A stretch of DNA of 64,000 nucleotides from Ophiura sarsii (lineage: Eukaryota > Echinodermata > Ophiuroidea > Amphilepidida > Ophiuridae): positions 159,444,455 to 159,508,454 of the forward strand of contig CM069441.1 of the NCBI GenBank assembly GCA_035610835.1, in the 5' to 3' direction. Below, in pieces: positions 13,301 to 25,300 of the stretch (positions are counted from its first letter, which is position 1; each line of letters opens with the position of its first letter). The translations under genes and the position numbers were made by a program. The notes beneath the pieces are model-generated. The model had not been told where the DNA came from. It did no database searches and saw only the letters and a program-made list of their open reading frames with translations.

Positions 13301-16300
13301 AGGCTTCCTTGAATAATAGGAGCAAATATGCAGGTTTAGGTATTTAATACGACCAGTCCCTAAGTCAGTACTGTAGACACCTCTTGATTATGGTATATCA
13401 GGAGATTCATAGCATCTCTATTTACTGAAAATTTGATCAAAAAAGACTTACAAATAAAAAAGTTGTGGCTAAAAATGTAAAATCAGATGATTTTTTTCGG
13501 ACTTCATTCAGACAATTCAGGAAAATTGGTGTTGGACCACATAGTCCATTTCTTTGCTAATATCCCACTTTAAGGGACTATTTTCAAGCGCTGATTTTGC
13601 AACAAACTTGTGTGGGGAGCTTGAGCTATCTACTAAGTGATATCCCTCCCCCGCCCCCACCAATCAATGTTGAGGGTCCCAACGACCGTGGTGATGAAAC
13701 GGTTCCGAACAACATTGAATGGGGGGACTGGGGGGGTTGATTTCAACGAAGTCCTCAAAGTGGTTCAACAGTTATTTCCGGAATTGTCTGAGGCTATTGG
13801 TAAATGCTCAATATGACAACTGTCTATAGGAAATAACTCGTGTTCTATACATTGCATATTCTTCTAATTGGAGAGTGACAAGATATGTATATAATTGTTA
13901 TATACGGTAAAGATAAAGTAGATACGACATTTACATTGTTAGGGACTGGTCATTTTATGCGTGATTATGGCCCGTTTGTATGGTAAATCACTCAATATGA
14001 CAACTGTCTATAGGGAATAACTCGTCTTCTATACATTGCATAATCTTCTAATTTGGAGAGTGGCAAGATATGTATATGATTTTTATATACGGTAAAGATA
14101 AAGTAAATACGACATTTACATTGTTAGGGACTGGTCATTTTATGCGTGATTATGGCCCGTTTGTATGGTAAATCACTCAATATGACAACTGTCTATAGGG
14201 AATAACTCGTCTTCTATACATTGCATAATCTTCTAATTTGGAGAGTGGCAAGATATGTATATACTTATTGTATATGGTAAATATAAAGTAAATACGACAT
14301 GTACATTGTTAGGGACTGGTCATTTCATGCGTGATTATGGCCCATGTATATGGAATGCGCGAGTGTTACATGTAGTCTTACATAGGGTGCAACGGGTGAA
14401 ATTCATTATTTAAACTAATTATATGACAGTAGTTTATTATGCAACAATCAATTAAAATCCTTTTCGTTATCGCAATGCGTTTCTTTTTTGATAAGGGACC
14501 GGTCACAACCGCATTATAGACGCTATGAAGTAATAACTATTGTGTCAATTATTGTAGCGTTGTATTTGCCATTGAAGTCATGGAATGATTGTATTTTCTT
14601 TGCATTTACTTAACTTGACGGTTATAATTTATCTTCCGTGTTTAATAAATGCATTAAAAGTACGAAATGCATTGTGACGGACTGGTCATTTTACATGTGG
14701 TAGACAGAGAGAAAGAAGGACAAACAACAACCACCGAAAAAAGTTCAAAAATAAAGAAGAACAAATAACCAAAAGAGAGGAAAAACAAAAACAATATGTG
14801 ACAAACAAATGAATAAAATAAAGCAGTTAATGAGCCACGCGAATAACGAAAATGTTATATTAATACATTATTAAAAACACCAATGGCTCCCGCCATGAGG
14901 ATTTGAACCCGTGTCTCTGCATAGGAATAGGCCAACGCGCTAAACAATTGAGCTAATCGCCCATCTATGCAATACCAAGCCAAATCAAGTGTCATATTAT
15001 CTTCGGCTTTAGAAATTAGCACTGATTCACAATACACCTTTCATAGTAACGCCTTATAGCGTCTTTTTATTCAGAACCATGCCCTCGTACTATCAGAGTA
15101 TGGTCAACCGTTGCGTTTGTCCATCCATTGAAAAGCATGCACATCGGTCGATTGTCCCCGATAAATAATAGAACTAACTCCTATTATCTATTTAATTTAG
15201 ACGGACAATCGTGTACACGCGTGCAATTCAATACGGTCAACCGTGTAATGGTTGTCCATCACCGCGTCATTAGAATGCCAAAGACAGGGTTCGGCGAATT
15301 ACCTACAATGTAATGTTTATACCACTGTGGACGATGCTATTTAATATAATTCTCTTTATTTAGCTTTGGCCTTGTTATTATAGTGTTATAAATGTAATAA
15401 TTCTGTAATAAATGATTGCCGCGGTATGCTACGCGAGCAATGTCGTGCGCTATGTCCGAGCCGCTTGGAGAGATATGCGCGAGGCGTGCCAATCGATGTG
15501 CACGAAGCGCTGCGCGCGAGACGTATAGATTGTTAATCATGATCTGTACACGAACAATGAATGTAATGACTGAACCTATTCATATCTTGCCTGTATTGAT
15601 ATGTAATGAACCGCAATCATGGCAATGTTAGTTACCATCTCATTGTTCATGTTATTTCTTGGTAACAAAGTCGAGTGCTATGCTCGAAGTTTATGCAAAC
15701 GCGTAGCGCAAGCTGTAACCAAGGGATACGCATGGGATTGGGTCGAGCGCCACGCACGAACCGTCAAAGTTGTATTTAAATCATATTTTATAATGTTCTC
15801 GTGTTTATCGAGGTATCAGATGCTTTTTTTTAAATAAATAAGTCAGGCTTCCTTGAATAATAGGAGCAAATATGCAGGTTTAGGTATTTAATACGACCAG
15901 TCCCTAAGTCAGTACTGTAGACACCTCTTGATTATGGTATATCAGGAGATTCATAGCATCTCTATTTACTGAAAATTTGATCAAAAAAGACTTACAAATA
16001 AAAAAGTTGTGGCTAAAAATGTAAAATCAGATGATTTTTTTCGGACTTCATTCAGACAATTCAGGAAAATTGGTGTTGGACCACATAGTCCATTTCTTTG
16101 CTAATATCCCACTTTAAGGGACTATTTTCAAGCGCTGATTTTGCAACAAACTTGTGTGGGGAGCTTGAGCTATCTACTAAGTGATATCCCTCCCCCGCCC
16201 CCACCAATCAATGTTGAGGGTCCCAACGACCGTGGTGATGAAACGGTTCCGAACAACATTGAATGGGGGGACTGGGGGGTTGATTTCAACGAAGTCCTCA

Positions 16301-19300
16301 AAGTGGTTCAACAGTTATTTCCGGAATTGTAGTTACAAGCTTTCCAAAAATGTATACTTTTGCTATCATAGGTTGAAAACTTTTTCTGTTATAGTCGTTT
16401 TTATAAATCCGGTAAATTGAGGCTGATTATTCATGTTGACTGTGTAGCGAATAGGAAGAAAGCTGATGATCATTGTCTTATCCATAATTAATTAGTTGTT
16501 AATAATAGTTGACAAGTCTGTTGAACCACATACTTAAAGACTACTAAATATCCTTTGAAATGGGACCAAAATTGTGTTTTTAACATTAGGGGATAACTAG
16601 TTATTGTAAAAAGAACAAAGCATGGGATTATCCCCATTGAGTTTGTACAGGCGGCACCCCTTCCAGCGGCACCCCTTCCAGCACCACCCCTGGTCCCCAA
16701 ACATCAAACAGCTGTATCTCCCTTTCTGTATTAGCTATACCAATGCCATTTGGCAGGCAGATAGCTTGTTATGAGGGCTTTAAAATGATACCAAATTTGT
16801 TGAGATAGCTTCTGTGGTTTTAAAAATATTTGAGGAAAATGACAGCATAAAGCTAAAAAATGTAACGGCACCACCCTATTGGGAGGCGAGTTCATAACGC
16901 GTGACCATATACATAACGTACCTGTTCTTTCTGTTATTCTTCTTTTCTGGGATTTGGTCAACTGGACCTTCTTCTCTTTCACCTTAGCCACTTGTTGTGG
17001 TTGTGGACGTGGTATATTCTCAGATTTTTCTATAGTTCTCGCCTATGCGATTAAGAGACAAAAATAAATACAAAATCATCACATTATAGTGTATTCTCTT
17101 ATTTGAAAGCTTTAATTTTCAAACAGAACTGTGTTTTTTTTATGAGTATTTTTGTTTTTGTCTCCATGAGGCTTTTCTGTGCTTAATGATTAGGTTAATA
17201 ATTATCATTTTTAAAGAAAGTGTCCGGCAAGCACAACATTGTCCATTATGTTAGAAAAGTAATTATCGAGCCTTAATCGTGTAATTATATTGAACAAAAC
17301 ATACATATCATAAAAAACGAATAAAAACTGCCATCTCTCAACATGCCATTCTTAAAAATTTGTGGTGATTTAAAGCCGATTTCAATGACGTCACGGTTCT
17401 TGGTGCACACATTGGCGCAAGTGCATTGTAAATGACTTCATTGAAATCAGGGCTTTAAATCACCGCGAATTAAAAGAATTGCATGTGTGAGAGATGGCAG
17501 AGTTTATTCGTTTTATGATATATGATGTTTTGTTCAATATAACTACGCGCTTTTAGGCTTGATAATTACTTTTCTAACATATAATGGGCAATGTTGCGCT
17601 TGCTAGACACCTCCTTTAATGATCTCATATACCGTGTGGCGTGTTGTTACCCTGCGGTGTGTTATTGTGTTGTTTGTCAATTAGAAACCTTGACTGCTCT
17701 ATTACACTACTACCTGGTGTGCACTCTGTTTATCGGAGACCGCCGGTTATCTCAGTGGTTAGACCGTTCGATTACTGTTCGAAAGGTCACAGGTTTGAGT
17801 CCAGCACCGGCTCATGTCCTTGCTTTTTAAGTTGGGATATGAGTCGAGGCTTGTTATGTTTGCTTGAGTTGTGGAACTTGAAGTACTAATTATCGGCCTT
17901 GCAGTTATTTGATAATTATTAGGTTTCACAATTTCTCAAACATCTGACAAACCTAGGGAACAGGTTGTTTTTACGCAGCTGCCAAATTCCTTGTAATGAT
18001 TGTTTTTATTCATTTTCACCCAAATTCCACCTAAAAAAGTGTTGAGTGAATTCTATATCAGGGATCTGGGCAATGCGTTTGAAAATCATTTGTTCATTTT
18101 GTAAATTGTTTAATACAAAAACAAAAATAATATATTCTGTTTTGGGGAAAATAAAAATGCAATATTGTCAAAAAATAGTATTAACAAGATGCGTTGATCA
18201 CCAACACTTGCACGCTCAAACTCTGATAGTTGTGACCAGGTTTTATTTCAAGATTCACAAGAACTAGGTTTCAATAATAGATCATGCTTGCTCAATCTAT
18301 CAATCGGAGTAATTGTCCGCATACTCATACAATATCACATACCCGCTTTATTGATTCCTCCGTTTGTTCCACCATTAGATCCTCAGCATTCTCTTTGGCA
18401 TATTCAAATAATGTGTAGGTCATTGCGTATCCAATTAGCTCATACGCCTAGGTTAAAAAAAAGAAGGTAAAACCCAGTTCATTCAAAAATAAAATAGAGG
18501 TTAAATACTGTGGAAAATTAAAACAAATGGTTTCAGGCCCAAGGAGAAACCTAGACTTGCTTCAAATCTCTCTTGTTAGTCATTTCCATCTTCCATCTTA
18601 TTTTTGCTAATTACCTTTTAGTATGCCAGTCATGACACTTTACAATAATGTCCTTAAATATAAGGTCACACCATTGACCCTATCTAGCCACTGTTGAGCC
18701 ATATTACTAATCTACCCCAGTCACCGATCTACCCAAGTAACTGATTGACCATAGCCACTGTTGCACCATATTACTAATCTACCCGAGTCACTGATCTACC
18801 CAGGTTACTGATCTGCTCGCCCACCGATCGGGCTAGTGGATGTGTAGATATATAGGCTGGGACACAGTCTGCTTATTGTACCTGTATCCAGTTAGCAAAA
18901 TTGTTCTGTGGCAGGAAATAATACGTACAGCAGTTTCAACTCTAGTAGTATAGTGTAAAAGGGGGTGAGTGATCAGCCTGGAACCAAGGCTAGGAGAAAC
19001 CCATATTTTTGTGAAATTTAAGGACCGGTAGATGCTTCCTTAGGAGGCTATCAGTGAACAAGTAGTGATTTACCTTCAAAAGTGGTGGTATTTTTTGCTT
19101 CTTAATATAAAAACCACTGGAGCAATTTGATTCAAATCTATGAATATGAATATGACTTGATTTTTGATGTCTCTTCAGTTAGTTAGTTACCATGTGAGAA
19201 AATGTGCCCATCATTTGGTTACCCATATTTAAGCCTGTCTGATGTATAATTGCTGCATCCAGGTTCATTATGTCGCGTTCATACTCCAATCGTTGCGCAT

Positions 19301-22300
19301 CGGCTGACGTCGGCGGATATCTGTGCCCGAATTGAAGCAATGTCAACTTTTATCCGCCCGACGTCGGCCGATGCGCAATGATGGGAGTACGAACGAGCCC
19401 TTATTTAAAGGAATACAACCTTTTTACCAATCACTTAATTTTTCATGAAATCATGTCAGCTGCAAAAGACTTACCTCACTTAAAAGTTTGGTTTCCAAAC
19501 TTTTCTGTATATTTGTATGTCTGTAACAAGAAAGGGATTAAGAGTTACAAATTAGTTAATAATCGTAATACTCAGGCCAAGAAATTATTGCAAGAGTAAT
19601 TAGAATAGACAAAAAACCAAACAAAAAAACAATGCCTGCTGATGCTGATGGGCAAACATTGTCCCCACCTTATCAGGGGAGTGCATTATGAGCATATCAA
19701 CATTTACTAAGGTGAAATTACTCACTTTTTCAGAAACAAGACACATATATTACCTGACATTCATACACTCTTAGTAGTGTTGAACCAATCCGAAAGCAAG
19801 AAACTTAAACACGCGGAGTGCATTGAAAGAGTCTAATGAACTCCATGTGTGCTCCGTTCAGTGCGCAAACCACAAGCTTTGTTTTGATTCGTTATTGAGG
19901 CATCTTGGGTATATCAATGCGGGTGTTAGCAAACTTTTAAACATGTTTTCATTCGTTATTACATCGATCAAAATTATGCTCAAATTGTGAATTTTGATTT
20001 GTATAGTGTCGTGTATGAATTAGGTCAATACATGCAGATGTTTTGTTTCCCCAAAAATTGGAAAATTCAATTTACTTGCTCAAATGTTGATATGCTCACA
20101 ATACCACTCCCCCTGCGGGGTTATGCCATTATTAACACATCAACATCAGCGCGCATGCATTGATTTGTCTAAAATTTCTCGAAACAACACATACGCATTT
20201 ATTGACCTATAAATAATTATACTCTGGTATTAAATCATAATTTAAAATGTTGTATTGATGTGGAACTTTCATAAACATTATTTCAAATAAGCACTCAAAA
20301 TTAACTTGTACTTAGGCGTTAAAAACAAAAAGTTTGTTTCCAGTAAGCCGCGCGCATTTCGTTTTGACGAAATAAATTATCGCATTTTATTTTTTTATTC
20401 TTACTTTTGTAACAATAAAATCGCAAAAGCGATTTAAATACAAATTACTGTAGAAAAGATTAAAATTGTGCACAAACAATTGAATCTTACTGCTCTGGGA
20501 AGCCCAGTAACTATGATATGGGGCACAGTAGGATACTGGCTGTGTATATTTGTGTATTCAGGGTTCTCAGCCTATGGTAAATTGCAAAAATTGCCTTTGA
20601 AAAGTTATCCCACTGCACTTCTCCCCCCCCCCCCCCCCCCCACCCCCCTCAAAAAAACACCACATTTTAGTAACCAACTTGTTGAAGCGATCCACTTGGT
20701 CATATTTTTTAGAATTTACAATGGCAATTCCCCTTACAAAATATGTTGACATATATATTATGTAGGCAACATAATAACTAATAATACTCTTTTGAGATAT
20801 GCCTGCCCTAACCTTACCAGAGGCCACAGCAAATAGCCTCTGTGCTGCATGCTTCACAATTCTATCTCATGGCATGATCCTGCAAGCTGTCATCAAATGG
20901 TCTCCAAAAAAATAAGCTCCCTGTTAGCGCAGTCAGTTAGTTGTCCGCCTGCCACGTGGGCGGCCCGGGTTCGATCCCTGTCGGGAGCGAACAGTGATCT
21001 TTCCCCCCAAATTTGAACCGTTTCTCTCCCATTATAGTCAAAATTGTCAAAAACCCAATTATAGTCGGATTTATAATTGAACGAACACTTTGAAGCAGCG
21101 TATTGCGTACATTACGTGAAACGCGCATAGCCGTAAGTGTGATAATTTCGGGCACGATCATCTTTGTGCTGCGTGCGTGTTGTTCGTTCAATTATTAATT
21201 TGACTATAGGAAGTTAGGGTTAAAGAATAAATCCTAGTTGACCACTGGCAATGCAACACTTCAGGATCAAATTAACATGTACTTACTTGTGCTTCTTAAA
21301 GAATAAATCCTAGTTGACCACTGGCAATGCAACACTTCAGGATCAAATTAACATGTACTTACATGTGCTTATTAAAGAATAAATCCTAGTTGACCACTGG
21401 CAATGCAACACTTCAGGATCAAATTAACATGTACTTACTTGTGCTTCTTAAAGAATAAATCCTAGTTGACCACTGGCAATGCAACACTTCAGTATCAAAT
21501 TAACATGTACTTACTTGTGCTTCTTAAAGAATAAATCCTAGTTGACCACTGGCAATGCAACACTTCAGTATCAAATTAACATGTACTTACTTGTGCTTCT
21601 TAAAGAATAAATCCTAGTTGACCACTGGCAATGCAACACTTCAGGATCAAATTAACATGTACTTACATGTGCTTATTAAAGAATAAATCCTAGTTGACCA
21701 CTGGCAATGCAACACTTCAGGATCAAATTAACATGTACTTACATGTGCTTATTAAAGAATAAATCCTAGTTGACCACTGGCAATGCAACACTTCAGAATA
21801 AAATTAACTTGTACTTACATGTGCTTATTAAAGAATAAATCCAAGTTGACATCTGGCAACTTTTCAGGATACTTTTTTCCCCATTTGATCTCCACTAAAA
21901 ATGACTTGATATTGCCAGCTTCCCCTACCTGATGAATTCAACAGACATAAGTATATTATAATGTTTAAATCTATTAGTTTGTATAATGGTAAGGTGGCAG
22001 GAGAAGAGGGTTTGTCAACATTTGTCTTCATTCTTCATATGAAGAGCTTTGTTGCAAAAGGGCCACCAGACCACCCCGACACGATACTCATTTTGCATTA
22101 GTGAATTTGTATTGACAAGTCCATGGAATTAATCAAATTATTGTAGGGCTGTGTTCATTACTGTTTGTATGACTTGGATTAGTGCATCCATGCACGCCAA
22201 TTGAGGCACCAACAATACAAGCCACATTCCACATAATGAATAGCCCTCTATTTAATAATGCAAAATGAGTAACAAGGCAGAAGTGGATGTAGGCCCTTTT

Positions 22301-25300
22301 GCGAAACAGCTCTCTCTTCATATTCTCTTTTGGGGTGGGTGAAACTAAACTATCACACCCCTCCTCTATACACTTACAAGCGTATTCAAACTAGATACAC
22401 ATTGACTGGGCAATGTCTTCAGACAGGTCTCCAAGAAGGCAAATGAAGGCAAATGTAACACTTAATTTGCTTTTATAAGTTATAATTCATTATTGGATTT
22501 TCTTGAGGATTCTGCAAGAAACGGCCACAATTATGTAGAATGATGAGGGAGGCGGTCATCTGTATTCATTCCTATATTTTTGCAGATCCAACTCTAGGGG
22601 TAACAGATTCTGTCACCCAAAATCTATGGATTCTTGTCATTGAATTGCACACTGAGAATGAAAAGGAGAACCTTCCATCCTTGCAATTTTGATGTGAGAA
22701 TCTTTGCAAACAATCAATTTTGGAATTTTTTAGCCCTATGCAAAACCCAAATGAAGTAACTGCATTGTCTTACTGAATGTGGGTTAATTATTATCCAATT
22801 TTGGCCAACATTGGTTGTAAAGCGCTTTGGGTTTATCTCACTAAAGTAAGGCACTCTAGAAGTACAGATATGCAAACCCACACTTACCCTATACTGGTAT
22901 GTATGATCATCAATACGTTTGAAACAATCATCAGCTTCATAGATGGATAGTAACACTTCTTTTTCTTCCTGAAAAAATAATAATAATGATACAAATATAG
23001 AGAGAGATTAACAACGATGTAATAAAGATGCAGGTACGCGTTACACGTACGTGCAATTCATGTCATCACATTGATTTATTTGCCTAAAAATCATGCATTT
23101 GAATGAAATCACGTACCAAATACACAAATAAATTTGATCCATACCAGCTTTACGCTTAGAACGATAACATTCGCTGCGATAGCGTCGGAATTCACACGCT
23201 TGGTGCAGCGCACTCCCCATTGCGCCATAGCCATGGCAGTGTGAAAATGTACAGGGTGACCCAGAAAATGTTGAACCCCAAAATCACAAACTTAAAAAAA
23301 ATAACTAAAAATGAAAATAAATAAATATGGCATTCTGTCTTCAACAGTTATGTTAACAATTTATTCAGCTTTCTGGAGAACTTTAGATCATGTAAATTGG
23401 CCTTACTAAACTTAAGATACACTTGGTTGTGTGACAGGGGGTGTTTTCACCCTTTTGTAAAAGGCCATGCGTTTTGAACTGGGGGATTTTTTCGAGACAT
23501 TCTGCGATTTTGTGAAATCGCATGTTTTTGGTTCAAAATTATTTTGTTCACTAACCATGCCACCATAGTAAAAGTATACATTTTCTGAAAGGAAATTTCA
23601 TGAGGAGCTCAAAAGTATGGCATTTTTGAGGTAGAGTTAATGCTTACAAAAATATCCACCTGAGAAGGAAGAAATTTCCACAAAAAATTGCAAAAATTCA
23701 GGTTGACATTTTGAAAACTTGCATTACCCCTACATCAAAAAGGACTTGATTTCTGGGCTCCTCACATGAAGGCCTTTCAGAATATATATACTTTTACTAT
23801 GCTACCTATTATTCATTTAAAATTGTGCGAGGTTCAAATGAATGTCTTATCCCAAGCCGGTTCCCCGCTGTCATTTTGTTATTTAAATGAGCATAACGCA
23901 AGAACTATAAGACCTATGTGCAAACTGTTGATGTCATTTTAAAGTACTCATTATTAGCTTTCATTTGTCTATGTAGGTACCTGCCTTTATGAAATAAATC
24001 GACATTTGGGGCGATAATCACGCACAAATGTCCCAGCTCCCCAATATCAAGCCACCAGTTCAAAACGCATGGCCATATGCACTGGCAATTACAAACTTAA
24101 ATACATTAAATAGCTTTAAAATTGTATGTTTGATTAATCTAAAACACCACAAACAACATTCCATTGGCTAAAATAAATCAAAAAATTGAATTTAATATGT
24201 AGTCCTTTATTCAAAGTAAAATGTCTTATCCCAAGCCTTCTTATCCCAAGCCTGCTCCCCGCTGTCATTATTTGGTTATTTAAATGAGCATTTAACTCAA
24301 GAATTATAAGACCTATGTGCAAACTGTTGATGTCATTTTAAAGTACTCATTAATAGCTTTCATTTGATAGGTCATTTGTCTATGTAGATACCTGCCTTAT
24401 GAAATAAATTTAAATTTGGGGCGAAAATCTCGCACAAATGTCTCAGCTCCCCAATATCAAGCCACCAGTTCAAAACGCGTGGCCAAAAGTGAAAAAATTG
24501 TAACTTGGTTCAGATATGAAACTTAATTCTGTTCTAAGTACGGTGAGTTAAGTAATCTTTTCTTTTGATCTGTATTTATCAAATTAACATTTTCAAATAA
24601 AGTCAAGGGGACTTCAGTTTTTGTTTTCAAAGTCTCTTATATAATAATAATTATTGATTTACATAATAAATGAATATTGATGAGATACTGTGCAGAAATG
24701 GTTTCAAACAGGCACTTGTTCTGCTCATGTAGCATGCAACCATTTTTTTGCACTTCACTTACACTACAAAACAACACTTCTTACAAATTTACACATATTT
24801 TAAGATCGTGTGGCCTATTTTTATGATCTAAAATGTTTTAGAAAGTTAAATGTATGGTGCACATAGCTGGTGAACGAGTTATGCAATATTTTAATTTTAA
24901 TGGTAACAAAATATATTGAATTTTGTGATTTTTGGGTTCAACATTTTCTGGGTCACCTGTATTCGGTATTCGATGAGTCATCGGATTAAACATGAGTAAA
25001 TGAGGCACAATGAGGGAAATATGGCAATTGAGTTATTTATATAACATGATAATATGTATAAATTAAGGGACATTTTGGCAACATAGTCACTGTTATATCT
25101 TATTCCTAACCAAAGTTATGGATTATGGAAAATCACTTTGCCTCAAAACACCAAATTCAAATGTCAAGTTATGGATTTAATGTGGTTTTTTTTAAAACAA
25201 ATCAATGGAGTAAATGAAACATAAATACCTCAAATTGTAGTTTTACTCTTTATTTTCAAGGATTTGTGTCCTTTTGTTGGATCAAAGATCAGAAATAAGC

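Larger units (their letters stand above)
11243..13512. repeat. Segment B, copy 1
   Basis: Begins TCTGAGG and ends ATTCAGA. Contents in order: a 184-bp tandem array (11258-12160), a polyA-rich stretch, a tRNA-like block on the minus strand (12338-12418), inverted copies of ggtcaaccgt and gacaatcg motifs, a CpG-rich region (12880-12990), a cttggtaac/gtaaccaagg stem (13114-13180), and an inverted GACCAGTCCCTAA near 13350. Copy 2 is about 13787-16056. No transposase recognised. Confidence 0.75.
10970..16329. mobile_element. A-B-A-B-A tandem composite insertion with TA target duplication
   Basis: TA at 10968-10969 and 16330-16331 brackets inverted ends CAATTCAGGAAA / TTTCCGGAATTG. Inside are two near-identical units (10970-13512 and 13513-16056, 2543-2544 bp; the visible difference is one extra G near 13735) plus a third ~273-bp copy of the first segment. 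The empty site is visible at 52782-52783. Confidence 0.85.
10491..16907. mobile_element. TA-type DNA transposon carrying a large secondary insertion (copy 1)
   Basis: Ends share atggtca(t/c)g(t/c)gtt and ctcgcctcc in inverted orientation. Without the 10970-16329 insertion it is about 1.05 kb and collinear with 52312-53957. It occupies most of RWDD4 intron 6, its right end about 13 bp from the exon 6 donor. Exact boundaries are uncertain by a few bases. Confidence 0.7.

Noticed and set aside
17741..17812. Functional tRNA-Ser gene
   Set aside because: The anticodon stem is perfect but the T stem and part of the D stem do not pair; kept only as a tRNA-like repeat.
20781..20880. Alternative candidate for RWDD4 exon 4
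   Set aside because: The frame contains stops and residues do not fit; the exon at 19475-19520 matches phase and length exactly.
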